From contig NC_067195.1 of the NCBI RefSeq assembly GCF_000699445.3, positions 59,495,591-59,559,590 of the forward strand: 64,000 nucleotides of DNA. Reading direction: 5' to 3'. Position 1 is the stretch's first letter, and each line of letters starts with the position of its first letter. The stretch is from Schistosoma haematobium (Eukaryota > Platyhelminthes > Trematoda > Strigeidida > Schistosomatidae). Below, piece after piece: positions 47,385-60,814 of this stretch. Below the pieces are notes generated by a model that did not search any database, had not been told where the DNA came from, and saw only the letters and a list, made by a program, of their open reading frames with translations. A program made the position numbers and the translations under genes.

Positions 47385-47620
47385 ATTACCACTAATAAAC
47401 TAAGACGTTCTTATAACTGAAATGTAAAGTTAGTTGTAAGGAGTCAGGAGTAAACTCTAGATCTATGTTTCGCGTAGGTTGGCAACAAGATGTACCTGTA
47501 ATATTGAGGGAACTGATATTCTCTGGAGGGTCTGAACCTATAACATTCAATCTCACAGGCAGCGACGTTTCCACTGAACTATTTGCGCAACAACTAGTCA
47601 TCTGTAAGATTCAGATATTT
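47385..47620 (-). repeat. family C tRNA-headed repeat, degenerate copy
   Basis: The minus strand shares with 61290-61450 the order of an A box (TAGTTCAGTGGAAACGTCGC), a B box (GGTTCAGACCC), AATATTACAGGTACATCTTG and then a decayed hammerhead (GCGAAACATAGATCTAGAG). It produces a spurious 69-residue open frame. Confidence 0.65.
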
Positions 47621-48892
47621 ATAATTTATTGATTACTATGTAGTGACTAGTGTCAATTTTGCTAAATCTCTTTTTACGGATCGGGTTCTCTGTTTCTCCC
47701 TATATATATATCTTCTAAATGAATACTGATATTAATAATGACAAGTTAAAGAGTCTATATTATTAACACCAATGAATATACAAGTCACAAATTTATATTC
47801 GAGTCAGATCAACTGTTTTAGTGGACACGTGATTCTATAAAATAATTCGTGTATATGCGTGAGATGAAAATTCAAATGATATAAAACGACGTCAGTTTTA
47901 TCTAAAACTATTTAATATAACTAATGACATGTAAAAGAAATCGAATCAATAAATAACAGATTAAACTGAAATAATTAGAGCATGAGAATTATTTAGTCAT
48001 CTGTAGTCCAACTGTTAAACAGCTATCCTATTATGAAAGTCATTTCCATCAAAATGTGATGTCATATGGAAAGACTATTTAGAATCATAGCTAGAAGAGT
48101 GTGTTATTATATTACGGTATTATTTGATATTGTTTACTTATGACTAGTAAATAAAGACGATACATTTCGATCAATAAAGTGAGGTCAGGTGGCTCATATA
48201 TTTAACATCAGTGTAGAATTTCACTAGACTTCTGAACAACGTTCTTTGAAACAAAACACTCACTAAGGTGATTTTTTAGCGTTTTTTGTAAACGTTTATT
48301 ATGCAGCATTTATTATATTGTAAATACTAAGTTCACAAAGTTAAACAGTCTGAGTTGCGGAATGATTCGTTTGTAATCCACATGGAAAAAAAATACTAAA
48401 GAGGAGGAAGTTCGGAGAAAAAGGAATTGTTGCAGCGGGAGATAAAATAAATAGCAATCGGAATTTTTTGATAAAAACAACTCCGAAGGCGATAAACTAC
48501 CAAGATAAACCAAAAAATGAAATTACTCGTGATGGTCAGAAAAATGTTATGATATTTTGGAACAATTTTGATTTTCTTATCATAATTTGTGTAGAGAGAG
48601 ATTTCAGTGAAATACTTATTTTAAACGTTTTACAGACGTCAGTTTTCTGTGACTAAGAAATCGGAACATTGTTATCAGCTCAATTATCATATAAAGAAAC
48701 ATACGGAAATGTATTGTTATTTTATCCGAATTTCAGAGGCAAATATATACCGACATAATTCTATATATTCTTGAATCAAACAACTTGTCATAGATGTACG
48801 ATTAATAAACCCAAATCCAGACAGACAATAGTTCAATCCATTTTTGCTTATAATGGTATTCAAAGTTCATTTTGAACAAACCTCTACATACC

Positions 48893-48933
<41 letters not shown>

Positions 48934-48936
48934 TTA
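47621..48936. other. non-coding stretch
   Basis: Nothing recognised apart from (AT)n at about 48896-48931, which abuts the 3' end of the RTE remnant. Confidence 0.45.
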
Positions 48937-50170
48937 CGCCAGTTACCTCTCATGGGGGATTATAGGGCGCTCAACAGCACTCTCCTTCAAACTGTGTACT
49001 GAGCAGTCATTTTCAGTTATTTCCGGTTGATGTTCATTCTATTCATGCCTGCTTCCGATTCCCAGTGTAATGTGTACTTCGGCTTTCTGTTTCTCCGTGT
49101 CGACTCAGGATTCCAAGTTATCGCTTGCTTCTTGATGCAGTTTGATGATTTCCTCAACGTATATCCTATCCACTTTCAACGTCTTTGTCTAATTTTCTCT
49201 TCGTCTGAAATCTGATTTGTCACAGCAGTCTGTTGCTGATGGTATCCAACCAACGGGTACTGAGTATATTGCGTATACAACTGTTCATAAATACTTGTAA
49301 CCCTTTGATGATGGTTGTGGTAGTGTAGGGTCAGTGAAATGTCACTAAGCCCTAGCCAAATCATCCAACAGTTGGGTCACTGAATATCGAACAGATCATC
49401 GATCCCCGTTAAAGACAAGGACAAGCAACGCTCATCAGTCAATCGTACACCATGGACAGGCCGATGCGGCGGTGGTCTTACTTTCGCTTGTATCTGCCTT
49501 AACAAATATATTTTCGTAATAACTAACTCGGTGTTATACGGTCTACAAAGCAGCCGTAGTACTTTGATACGTCAAAGGGGTAATCTACGTTAGGTGCTGA
49601 CCGTGAGGTATGAATTCGAACTTAGACGTTTCGTCACACCATTCCCGTCCAACTCGAGTAGGCCTCCAGTCATTCGACATAGATCATCTACGTTGGTGAT
49701 CTACAGTAGTTCTCCAAGTTTCATTTCTGTATAATACAACAGTCTTCATGTTCGTATTGAAGATTCCGCCTTTGATATTGGTTGATAGTTGTTTTAAGTT
49801 TTAAGTGTTCTTCAATTGCAGGAACGTGACCATTGCGTTGCCAGTCTTCGCATTTATATTTACTTACATTTGCTTAGATCTCCTTTCTTCGGCATCTTGA
49901 TGAGGTATTCTTCTTTCCAGTTAATAGACACTTATGGAGCATGTTTGCATTTACCTCTTTGTCTGACTTTAGTTTCTCAGCTGGCATATTGGCAGGTTTT
50001 TCTGATATCCCACTCTCGATTTGCCTGATGTCCATCCTGATCTTAACGATTGTTGATGGAGTGATATCTATAGATAGGTCTGTAGGTCCTACTTCGATAA
50101 CCGGTGGATTCAATTGAGCTGGTCTATTCAAGTGTTCCTCAAACTATTCTACCCATCTGTTCTTCTGTTC
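48937..50170 (-). mobile_element. RTE/SR2-like remnant, minus strand, internally rearranged
   Basis: Reading the minus strand from 50170: NRPAQLNPPVIEVGPTDLSI, then MDIRQIESG and PAEKLKSDKEVNANML (the region just before RT motif 1), then near 49750 IFNTNMKTVVLY, then near 49200 EEKIRQRR and WIGYTLRKSSNCI, and finally the tail RMNINRK to the 3' end near 48940. The RT core (YADD region) is missing between the first two parts, and about 300 bp of unrelated sequence lies around 49250-49600. Dead copy. Confidence 0.7.
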
Positions 50171-52399
50171 TTGAATCTCGGTGATTATACTTCCATGTGA
50201 TGACTATTGTCTTCCTAATGCTCAGATCCACATTTTAAATAATATAGAGTTTACTAATTCTGTGAACCAAAGTTTATCTATCTTAATACGTCCTATATGC
50301 AAACCTAATTTCAAGGACGAATTTTGTCGCCTTATTGATTCTTGGCTGCAAATATTAGTCATGTTATTACTCAACAAATCTATTGACAATATGATCTAGT
50401 ACACATAAAATAACATCATGGAAACCTTTCAAGTGTTTACAATTATATTTTTAGATAGAAATAAAGTTTACTTTAATAGTAGTTAATTATGAAAGTACAA
50501 CACAAACTCATACAAAACAAAAGTGTACTTTGTTTTAACGATATAACAGGCAAACTTTCAAAGCCGTTATTTATAATCGCTCTTGAGAGAGGTTTTAGTC
50601 TATTAGCAAAACGGTAAACATTGTTTTTCTAAAACTATAGGAATAATGTTTTTAATTTTTGTGTTAGTGTTTACGAAGGAAATATCTCGATATATTCAAC
50701 CTTACTTCCGTCTAAACTTCATTTGCTAGATATAATGTATGAATTTATTTCATGCCACGCAATATATAATACTCTATTATAGTCGGAGGACGTCGCTCAA
50801 ATCTCTCAAGACGTTGGTTATGTGCTCAGCGGTTTTCGACAGATTGCGATCCCACCCAAAGCGTAATAATATTGGCAAGCATAGGGAAGGCTCGTTAATC
50901 AAAATACCAAATTTAATAAGCTTTGAAATGACAACTAACCATTCAGAGGCCTTCAAATTCGGACTTGATTTAAAGTACGAAACTAACGACACATTCAGTA
51001 AGTATACGTCCCCAGTAAGCCCGTACTAACCGTTCGGTTCTGCTATCTAGGTCACAAAAGCGAAATACAATTGTCGTCAAATTTAGTCTCATTGGAATAT
51101 ACAGACTGAATCGAGAATTCGATTAGTTTGCATGGATCTTCACATTAATGAGCCGCACTTCCAAATTACTGGGTTCCTGGAGCCTTCTATTTCCCTTGAA
51201 AACATGAGAACGAAAGTGACGCTAATTTGATAATCATCCAACATTACTTGGACTGCTAACCCGTACTAGTTTATACCGAATATTTATCATATTTGCTTCT
51301 TTTTAAAGGTTGAATCCTTCCTGCAAAGTTATTTCGATCTTTTTGTGATTTTAAGATAATTCAACTTCACGACTCTACAAATATATTTTGCAAATAAATT
51401 GTCGTGGTGAAACTATAATTTATAAACGAACCAATCACGTATAAGAAACTGGTCTCGGATTTTGGCGGGAAATTTACTCGTACATTTGGCTAAATAGAGC
51501 CTTGTAATTATAGCTGATGTTACTTCGTGCTGGAAACCCCAAATATATTTCCTAACCTCAACCATCAACTGGAAATCATAATTCTAATCCCCCACAATGT
51601 TTGGTAGTCTTCATTTGGTCCTAGTTACTGAGTGGACATTCTCAAAGTCACTTCAGCTTCGATTATAGGCTGTCCAAAAATTATAGTCTCACTACTGTCG
51701 TCCTAAGATCTGTAACTTACTTCATGTTCTAAGTTCTCAATTCGGCCAGGTCAGTTTCGATCAGCATGCATAGTCATATTGTTAAAATCAACAGCAAGTC
51801 TCATCTCAGGCTTCAGGGAAATTACTGTAGCTACGGATGCCTCTTTTTATTCCTGAATGTACTTCACGCATATCATCCAAATATTTGCGTAAGGTTGAAG
51901 GTATCACTATTTGATCACTGACTCACATCTGGTACTGGTTTGCAGCGTCAAGCTGCTCAGACTTGTGAATTTTGTACCTATCTTCATTATTATCCATTCA
52001 AGAGCATTAATTAGACTTATGCCGACTAAATATTTATTAGTTCTTACTTTTTTATTTAAAAACTATGTATGTTTACGCGAAGAGCGTTTGACAATGTCTG
52101 TATCTAGTGGACGTAATCCAAAGGGTTACTATCAACGGAGTCTCAACACTAAGGATCATACATTTAGAAAATATGGTCGTTCACTGCTCAATCCAAAATG
52201 TAGGCCTCAATATTTTTGTAAATAATTTCATTATTTTTCCATTATTCTATTATTCTTTCGTTTTTTTGATTCTTAAATTACATCCGTCTTAAGCTAATAT
52301 AGTTATATGTGCTCATCAATGTTGGACTAAAAAACCCTAGAGAGTATTATATTTTGTACCAGGTACACAGGTTTTAGAAACTATTCGATTTTGAACCAG
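50171..52399. other. non-coding or unresolved stretch
   Basis: Overlapping frames on both strands at 50739-51029 look somewhat protein-like (minus strand: LLRFGWDRNLSKTAEHITNV) and CATTCA|GTAAGTATAC at 50995-51004 resembles a donor on the plus strand, but I cannot link them to other exons or to a known family. The block 51400-51550 (ACCAATCACGTATAAGAAAC) is less AT-rich and may be a repeat. Unresolved. Confidence 0.35.
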
Positions 52400-54110
52400 A
52401 AAGTCACAATGTACAACCTGATGCACAAGTACATCGCTTACCATATTTCAATAGAACGGAGATATGGAGTTATCAAGGCAAATTCCAGAATAGCAGTAGC
52501 AATAACAGTTTCCGTGGTAATCAAAAAGATTAGGCTTCGAAGTTACGATCCAAGGAATTTAGATGCTTAGAGTTTAGAGGAAGAAAAAGGACCGACTCTA
52601 ATGCACGACGAAAACGATTTCAAGCCATGGCATCCAGAGTCTTCAACCACCGGTTGAGATAATCCCACGGGTTACAACCACATAGTTTGCACCTACTAAC
52701 AGTACAATCGTCAGTGCCTTCATCGACTAAATGTATGTTTCGGTTTGGTCGTCCTCAGCTTTTCTTCAGCCTACTCTTACACCACCCAACACCGCTCGTC
52801 GAAGCACATCGTGGTTATAGATACGTAACACATGTCCCAACCACCTCAGTTTATGAAGATTTATAATCTCATCAATCGATTTACCACCACTACCTAGTAC
52901 ACTATTCTTAATACAGACTTCACTTACTCAATAATACCAAAATACACAAGTTATGCTTCGAAGACTAGTAATTTGCGAATATCCTTTATTCTTATCGGCC
53001 ATGCTTTACATCGATAAAGTAGGACGGAGTGAACTGCTGTACAGTAAACTCGTCCTTCAGTTGGCAGACAGATGTATCGCCCACGCTACAAGTGAAGCAA
53101 CTTGGTAAAAGCCAATCGAGCCTTCGGAATTCGTGTCGAGATTTCGTCAGATACCGGACTATCAGTACCAATGAGACTCCTACGCTAAGTGAAGCAGTCA
53201 ACACGCTCAACTACTTCACTTCCTATCATTAATTCGGGCGATTACACAGGCAAATCTTGAAGTGACACTTTGCACTTGGAGGGAAAGAACCGTATCCCAA
53301 ACATGCTTGAATTGTTGATTATGGAGGTCAGAAGACTCAGAATTTTTCAGCATCCACCAAATAGAACTATGTTATCTGCGTATTTTAAGACAACAGGCGA
53401 ATCTCTTGACAGATCACTGCCCAAAAAGTCAGGCGATGAATGTGTTATCCCTAAAACTATGTCAGTGACAAAATTAAGTAAAAATGAGGAAAGCTGGCAA
53501 GCCTAACGAAAACTAGTTGAATCGCTTTCGATGACAGTTTAGCGTAGGCTCTCGAACAATAATGTTCAAGTAGAGCCTGTACAAGATTAATACATTTCTT
53601 TGGTAGGTCTTCTAATAGCGGATATTGCCACATAACCGTACCGTCAACGGAGTGGAACGCCGCCGTGTAGTTCAGAAATACAACTACAACTGGACGTTGA
53701 AATGCATTTCTAAGTTCTAGAAGCTGCCGTAGGGTATGGATATTTGATCCATACATCCATATCCAGGTCTGAAATTAGCATGGCTCTGTCGGGTTTGCTC
53801 TTCAGGAGCTCTACGTAGACGTTGAAGTATTACTGAGGCTGAATTTTTAGAAACTACATTAGTTAAACTGATTTTTCTGTGATTATCACAAGAGGAGTTG
53901 AGTCCTTTCTTATAAGCTAGGACGATCACCGATCGAGACAACTTAGATTTGATTAGATCTGGTTCACAGATTTAAGCTAAGATCTCAGTGAAAATTACTT
54001 CTAAAACTAAACCACCATCCTTAAAAATCTCAAGGCTTAGTCGATCAGACCCTGTTGCTCTCAATTTGTCATTAAGGTTTCTAGAAGATATTGAGTAACT
54101 AAAGTGTGGC
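52400..54110 (-). pseudogene. old, degenerate relative of the 3.75 kb non-LTR element
   Basis: On the minus strand, scattered frames align in order with the young elements: GLVLEVIFTEIL, SRSVIVLAYKKGLNSSCDNH (for SIVVPIFKKGSRRSCNNYRG), FRPGYGCMDQI, VVVVFLNYTAAFHSVDGTVM, PPSKCKVSLQDL, EVVERVDCFT, SVLLYRCKAWPIRIKDIRKL and GGWDMCYVSITT. The YADD motif is not readable. Many stops and frameshifts show long decay. The endonuclease half is missing (5' truncation near 54110). Confidence 0.78.
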
Positions 54111-54568
54111 CCAAAGCTAGTTGAATTGTTTTCCAAAGCATTCTGTCCATCGGTTCATTCTTCTGGATTAGGAGTGAATATCGGTTTTGTCTACTTCCTT
54201 GACAGTTTCGCTAACAGCCAGATTTCTAATACTCCTTTCCTTGATAAGTCGGGACAGTTGTCTACTGCTACCTTTCGTGACGTAATTATGATATGGAAAG
54301 AATTTAAGAATTTATGGCTTCGTGAAAAGTATACCCATCTAGTTTTAAAAAAGATTTTGGATCATTTATCAGATGAAGTGACTGGATGTATGAAAAGTAC
54401 TAGGCTCATTTTAATTCAAAAGACTAACTAAACTTCTCGTTTTGAATTTTGCTTGAACTGGGTAGTAGATTATTTTAATTTGCCGTTACAGGTTTCGACA
54501 ATCCCGTCCCTATTACAACGCTGATATGGTGATATCATTCTCGTACTCTTTGACTAAAGTTTGAGTGC
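54111..54568. other. unresolved stretch left of element copy 2
   Basis: A 101-residue plus-strand frame (54126-54431) reads FLDKSGQLSTATFRDVIMIW and so on. I do not recognise it. It may be residue of another repeat. Confidence 0.3.
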
Positions 54569-55090
54569 AGACAATGGCCACATAATGCCCTGATATGGCC
54601 GAGAGTGGGGTGGGTCCGCCCTCCTTCTCGAAATACTCTCACACGGCCGCGCGTATACAGCCTCTGCCAGGGAAGTCCTACTCACTGCCTTCTCGCACCA
54701 CGGGTGTTGTTTACGAAAATGAGAGGACGAAAAGCGAATGTCCGGCGCTTTAACCGGATCCAAAACCAATGGTGCACATGGGCTACAGTATCCTGTGGGA
54801 AAAAATGGCGTATGAACCAATCGTTGGTCACCGGCTACCATGGGACTGCATCTCCTTACGATGCTCCACTGCCTTGTGGGTTAGACCTTTAGGTCAAAGG
54901 CTCGGGGTGTGGCTCCCTTAGAAAACCACCTGCTTCGGTTTGGGCACCCGGGCAGTATCACAGCCCACACGCAAATGATGAACTCTCTATATCTATGGAA
55001 ACTACTTTTCTCGCTTCGAAAAACAATCAATTGATTCAAATTATTATCATTACTATTATTGTCATTCTTAATACTATTATTATTATTGAT

Positions 55091-55140
<50 letters not shown>

Positions 55141-55240
55141 CACATTATTCACCCTCTTTTATACTTATACAGTGGCTCGTCTTTGGTGGAAATTCGACTG
55201 TGTCTAAACGTTCTCGAGTCACTGTCCGGTTGAAAATTGT

Positions 55241-55537
55241 ATGTTACCACCGAATACGAGAACTGAAGCAGTTTTTCTGAAACCACGTGCACCATTCAAA
55301 CTGGCTGCCTTCAACGTTCGCACACTTATGCAGGTTGGTCAACAGATAGGGCTGGCTATGTCTTTGGAAAGTCTTCATATCGATGTCTGCTGTCTATCCG
55401 AGACCCGTATTCAAGACTCTGGCGAAGTACTACAAATTCGCTCTCCATCTGTCACTTCAAAAGCTTGTTTTACGTGCGCTTATCCGGAGACCCCGTGGCA
55501 TCTTCGTCTGGTCTTGTTGGCGTTGGTGTCGCACTAA
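55241..55537 (+). pseudogene. endonuclease N-terminal part (copy 2, frameshifted)
   Basis: Same start and motifs as in copy 1 (FNVRTL, LSETRI) but the loss of one A near 55460 switches the frame after VTSK, so the last 20 residues are nonsense (ACFTCAYPETPWH). Confidence 0.85.
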
Positions 55538-55589
55538 GCGCTAGAGCTGAGGCAGCACTAATCGATTGGATTCTCATTAACAGTCGGTT

Positions 55590-56531
55590 ATGTGCTGTGT
55601 TAGATTAGAAAGTTCCATCAAAGTGAGAAGAAATCGGCATGAGAAACGATGTCTCTTCGTCATCTCCGCCTATGCTCCGACAGATTGCAGCCCGGATGCA
55701 ATCAAGGATAAATTCTACCACCAGTTAACTGTTCTTCTCCAGAAGGTGCGTTCGACAGATATTGTATTACTGACCGGGGACTTGAATGCTCAGGTCAGGC
55801 GTCTAGGCACAGAAGAGAGTCGTTTAGGTGGCCGATGGGGATTTGTTGGTCGCAGGTCAGATAACGGGGACCGTCTACTGCAACTTTGCACAGACCACAA
55901 CCTGTTTCTGGCTAGCACTAACTTTCCGCACAGTCATCGCCGATGTGCCACCTGGCGTCCTCCCTCTGCATCTCAAGCCTGGAATCAGATTGATCGAATC
56001 GCGATCAGCTACAGCTGGCGTGGTTGTGTACAAGACTGCCGCTTCTTTTGGAGTACCTATCTGGACTCTGATCATGCCTTGGTCTGCGCTAATCTTACCT
56101 TACTTTTCAGTGGCCAACGAAGTGACCGCCACCAACAAATTTATGTTAGCAAGCTGGTTGCAACTTCTGTTGTAGCCCGTCGGTCTACTCCGGGTGACCG
56201 TGAGTTTGACCACAAACGAAGGATGTTACGTAGTGAAATTGGGCAAAGCTTGCTTAAGGACCGAGAAGCCTGGTGGTCGGAGCGTGCTAATGAGCTGGAA
56301 GCAGCAGCTGCATCTGGTAATTACCGTAAGCTCTTCCAACTCATCCGAGCCACTGGCAGCAAGAAGTCTGGTGTGAGCGAAACAATCTGCGAGGATGATA
56401 GGATGCCAGTCACTAACATCCATCGACGTCTTGGACGATGGGTAGATTTTTTCGAAGGGGCACTTCAACTCGCCTGCTGCTCCGGCAACGTCAGTCAGAC
56501 TGTTCTGCCCTCCATGGCAAGTGACGACTGA
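55590..56531 (+). pseudogene. endonuclease C-terminal part and linker (copy 2)
   Basis: 313-residue frame with GDLNAQ and DSDHALV, differing from copy 1 by a handful of substitutions (for example GRRSDNG for GRRTDNG, SWRGCV for SWSGCV). It ends at the same TGA. Confidence 0.88.
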
Positions 56532-56652
56532 TCCACCAAATGAGGCGGAAGTCCGCAAGGAACTCCAACTCTTGAAACGCTACAAATCACCTGGCCCAGA
56601 TGACTTACCTCCGGCTCTTTTTAAAGATGGTGGTCACTTTCTGACTTAGGAA

Positions 56653-57300
56653 TTGACGACGTTGTTTACAAATGTTTGGGAACTAGAGAGTGTACCAACG
56701 TCATGGAATGAGTCGATAGTTGTCCCTATCTTTAAAAAGGGTTCACGTCGTTCCTGTAACAACTATCGGGGGATAAGTCTACTTCCGATTGCGTCCAAGC
56801 TATTGGCTTCCGTCATTCTTCGTAGGTTGTTCAAAACCCGAGAAAGATTGACTCGCGAGGAGCAGGCTGGGTTTCGTTCTGGTCGAGGATGTATTGATCA
56901 TATCTTCACCCTCCGTCAAATGTTAGAACACCGTCATACTTATCACAGGCCAACAATCGTAGTGTTTCTTGACATTAGTGCTGCCTTCGATTCGTTAGAC
57001 AGGACTGTTCTCTGTGATTGTCTATTGAAGAAGGGTGTGCTTGAGAAGTTTATTAACATCCTAAAGGCCCTATATACAAACACCTCAGGTAGAGTGAAGG
57101 CATACAACTACCTCTCTCCATTGTTCCATTCGAGCAGTGGGGTTAGGCAGGGTTGCACAATCTCACCATTCCTCTTCAACTTTGCCATCGATGACATTCT
57201 GGAAACAGCTCTTATGAATGTAAGTAATGGTGGTGTGGATCTGTTGCTTGCAGAAAGACTTCTCGACCTTGAGTATGCGGATGATATTGTCTTACTGTGA
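56653..57300 (+). pseudogene. reverse transcriptase core (copy 2)
   Basis: 215-residue frame with the same RT motifs through LEYADDIVLL and bounded by the same TAG and TGA stops as copy 1. Two amino-acid differences near its start (FTNVWELESVP for FTKVWELESVL). Confidence 0.9.
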
Positions 57301-57624
57301 GATGATGCCCAAGTCATGCAATCCGCACTTAATCAGTTGGCAATCAATGTCAGTAGGTACGGTATGTGCTTTGCACCTTCGAAGTGCAAAGTACTTCTAC
57401 AAGACTGGTAGGATCCTAATCGTGTACTCACCCTGGATGGTGAACAGATAGAAGTAGTCGAGAAGTTCGTGTATCTGGGTAGCTGCATAAGTACTGGTGG
57501 GGGTGTGAGTGATGAGATCACTGCACGTATAGTGAAAGCCAGAACGGCTTATGCCAATCTGGGTCATGTTTGAGGCCTTCGTGATGTTAGTCTGGCAGTA
57601 AGAGGTTGGATTTACAACGCGTCG

Positions 57625-57945
57625 GTGAGAGCAGTTCTGCTCTATGCCTGTGAAACCTGGTCTCTCCGAGTTGAGGACGTTAGACGACTCTCTGTGTTCG
57701 ATCATCGTTGTCTCCGAAGGATTGCTGAAATCCAGTGTCAACACCATGTTAGTAATGCAGAGGTTCGGCATTGTGTGTTCGGGCACAGAGACGATAATGT
57801 AATTGGTGTCACTATCTTGAAACATCGACTTCGGTGGCTTGGACATGTTCTACGAATGTCGTCCCAGAGAATTCCACGTTGTGCATTATTTGCCGACTCT
57901 GGGACTGGTTGGAAGAAGTGGAGAGGTGGTCAGTATATGACATAG
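57625..57945 (+). pseudogene. retrotransposon polyprotein C-terminus (copy 2)
   Basis: 106-residue frame with ACETWSLRVEDVRRL and LRWLGHVLRM, ending at a TAG after GGQYMT where copy 1 has TGG. Confidence 0.85.
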
Positions 57946-58333
57946 TGTCGTGGCATGAAAGAAAGCTGCAAAGGACTGGACTGTGTCGGTCCTTCACGAC
58001 TCCTTGGTTGGTGTCCGAGAGATGGTGCAACCCAGTGGCTAGAGACGTTATCAGATATGGCTGAGAATAGAAGCCAGTGGTGATCCTGCTGTAACCTTCT
58101 TTTTACTTTCTTCATAAAAGTGGTTGTATCTTCCTTACCTGAAAGATTTCTTCTGACTGTATCTTTCCGTTCCCCCATTTTTACCATTATTATTATTACA
58201 CCACATTACATCAATCTCTTCGTTATTATTCTCTTTTTTTCTCCTTCCCCCTAAATTCTCATTGTTTTGTGTGGCGCATTCTTGTACCATTATTTATGTG
58301 TTCAAATAAATAATAATAAATAAAAAGACAATG

Positions 58334-59305
58334 TCTCAGTCGACGTTTCTATGACAGAGTACTCACCTACGAACTTTCTAATAACTAGTCTATTTAGAAA
58401 CACATTTCAATAAAACAGAACGTGAATAACTGTTGTTTTTTGCTGCTATTTCACTTAACTTTATTGTTTATACAATAATTGCATAGGTTGTTGCTGCATA
58501 ACTATCTCGGTCTCCAAGAATTTTAATTACCAATGCACAGAAAGTGAATATTAGTGTGATTACAATTAGCGTGTTAAGTTTTGACTAGTTTGAATTGTTA
58601 ACGCTTAGGAAGCCTGGATTTGGTGCCTTGTGGTCTACGGATATGGGCTGTTATTCTAAACCATAATTCGTGAAAGTGATTAATTAACCTTTTTCATCCA
58701 TTTCAGGTGAAACAGTTGTCCAGTTAGAATTACTAATAGTATTGTTTGTAAATGCTGAGATAAAGTCCTAAAGTTATCAAGTATGTACGTCAGTAATTGA
58801 AAGTGGATCAGGATATAAAGACAGAAGACTGTGAACACAGATGAATGAGTTATAATGAACGTAAATAAGATAGGAAGAAATGTACAAAGCATTTGTCGAC
58901 TTGTGCGAACTGTGCACAGGTTAAACATATATGTGCAGTTTAAGTCTTGTAGCTTCAAAGGATATGTTTGTAATACATACCGACAACAAGTCAAGAAAAA
59001 AATAAAAAGATAATAGTACTCGACTCAGATTATTTCGGTCAATCAAACTATAATAAATGTCGCTGAATCAAATTTATGGAACATGGACTCATTCTTAAAG
59101 GGTCAAAAGTGACTAAAGCTAGAATTTCGGAACTGTCTGCTATGGTTTTATGCTCAAATGATTACTTTTTTGCTTATACTGTTTTTGACATTGAAGTATT
59201 TGCTACGTCAGGCAGCATTTATTTTTATTTATCTATTCAGAAATTACTTAACGATAACTCAAATATTTTCCCTTCTAAAAGCTATTTTCAATAATATTGA
59301 TTTAG
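58334..59305. other. intergenic or intron stretch
   Basis: Upstream of the right-hand gene. It must contain, or be preceded by, at least one earlier exon ending in phase 1. An ATG frame at 59076 (MEHGLILKGSKVTKARISEL) is a candidate, but I could not find a donor with the right phase. Confidence 0.4.
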
Positions 59306-59426
59306 TCAGTTCTTCAATAAAAACAGAGAAACATTGGAACCAAATCAGTCTACACTCTAAAAAGGAACCACGAATTACGCTACCGGTGAAACCGACGGGA
59401 TATAAAAGTTCAATACTTATACAGAG
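59306..59426 (+). CDS. right-hand gene, exon (unknown protein, partial)
   Basis: Acceptor TTGATTTAG at 59305 and donor ATACAGAG|GTAAAT at 59426. It enters in phase 1 and leaves two bases (AG), which the G at 60277 completes to Arg. It encodes SSSIKTEKHWNQISLHSKKE and then PRITLPVKPTGYKSSILIQ, a basic, codon-like stretch that differs from the AT-driven frames around it. The upstream exon is not identified. Confidence rests on the phase match with the next exon. Confidence 0.55.
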
Positions 59427-60276
59427 GTAAATCATATATTATATACTCTGTCCCATGTTTTCAACTAGTGAGTGTTAAGTGAAATTCTTATAGCATCTTA
59501 CATAGATTTGATTTCTTATGAGTTAATCATGATTGATATAAAAGGTTAATATTGGATGTAAAGTATATTTTTAGCTTCTCTGAGAAAATAATTTATTCTA
59601 GGTGTTGAATGAACTCTCACCTTTCAAGTTTAGTCTTGTAGATACATAGATTATAACTCGGAATGTTGTTCTTAAACTGACTTCTGGAAGCAGTCAACTA
59701 CATTTTGTGAAACTATACTCGATTACTGATTATTTTATATTGATCTGTATATCTTTGGGGACAACAACAGTCTGATTATTAAAACACTAAACTCATACAA
59801 ACAGAGTTATAAATGTAACTGTAACTAGATAGATCTGGACATCCATGAAACAGTAACACGTAGATAATATACATACCTTAGAGTTTACAAGGTAAACCTT
59901 TATGAAGTCACAGAATCGTATGCTAGCGTTATATACGTTTCTTTAATATCAAATATCGAAGTAATAACATTTTATGAAACGATGTTTCAGTTAGTGTACT
60001 CTCGTAAATGACATATGACTGCAGCATCCGGTGATGCGGCTTCACTACATGATTTCCTTCGGAAGAAACCCATTTCATTCACTCGTATGTGAATTCTTTA
60101 TTTTGAATACTGAACCTTATGTTAATCCAGTGTCATATTTTGTGGTGAATATTCACTGGAGAACCATTCCAAAATGATTTTGTATAACCAACCTCGACAT
60201 GAAAACTTGTATGCATTAAGTAATTTTAAATCGATGGCAGACTGGAATAATGTTTTCGCATACTCTCATGTTTAAG

Positions 60277-60814
60277 GAAAAAACCAAGGAATACTGCCGT
60301 TAAAAGTGATGTCAAGGAAAAGCACAATCAGGTTTCAAAATGTGAAAAACTGTCAAGTCAGACAGAAGTGTCCCTTCTAATAAGTACAGACAAAAGTAAA
60401 TCACCTGATCTTCGACACATACCTATATGGTTGCGGAAGTCATTGAAGTTTGTACAAAATTGTTTTCTTGAAGCTCCTCCGAAATTAACAGACAGTTCTC
60501 CCCATAATGCTAACAAAGAGGATGGAAACGCTCCACCGAATACATTTCAAGTTGTTCATAAGTCACTTAAAAGTGCTAAAGCTAATATATCAGGTAATCT
60601 CGAAGAAATCTTCTCGAAATTGGGTTTAGAACAATGGATAAAAGAGTACGAAAATGCCCATGATGAAAGTGTGAATGAAAACTCATCCAAAGATCAACAT
60701 ATCATTAGTAGTTGTTCAAAACAAATAACTTCAAATTTAATCCACTCAAACCAGAATGAATGCCTATTGAAAAAACGATTAAGGAAAGAATCATATGAAG
60801 AGGATCATTTACAG
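60277..60814 (+). CDS. right-hand gene, internal exon with SAM-like stretch
   Basis: Acceptor CATGTTTAAG at 60276 and donor TTTACAG|GTTAGC at 60814. 538 bp, entering with one base and leaving in phase 0. About 179 residues: a Lys-rich start (KKPRNTAVKSDVKEKH), LRHIPIWLRKSLKFVQNCFL, and later NLEEIFSKLGLEQWIKEYE, which resembles the first two helices of a SAM domain, although the rest of that fold is not evident. A Lys/Arg-rich end (KKRLRKESYEEDH) follows. The gene is not recognised. The preceding ATG frame at about 60018-60084 (TAASGDAASLHDFLRKKP) does not splice in frame to this exon. Confidence 0.75.

Larger units (their letters stand above)
54577..58325 (+). mobile_element. non-LTR retrotransposon (EN+RT), full-length but defective, copy 2
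   Basis: Nearly identical to 37204-40962 along its entire length, but with a different 8-bp target-site duplication (AGACAATG at 54569-54576 and 58326-58333) and unrelated flanks, so it is an independent insertion. Private differences include a longer and interrupted (ATT)n block, a one-base deletion in an A run near 55460 that breaks the endonuclease frame earlier than in copy 1, a private TAG near 57944, and a diverged 3' UTR. The shared lesions are described under findings. Confidence 0.92.

Noticed and set aside
47392..47601. 69-residue minus-strand frame
   Set aside because: It falls entirely in a decayed family C tRNA-headed repeat.
60018..60084. Possible first exon starting ATGACTGCAGCATCC with donor CACTC|GTATGT
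   Set aside because: Its phase (1) does not join the 60277 exon in the open frame, whereas exon 59306-59426 does. It could still belong to an alternative transcript.
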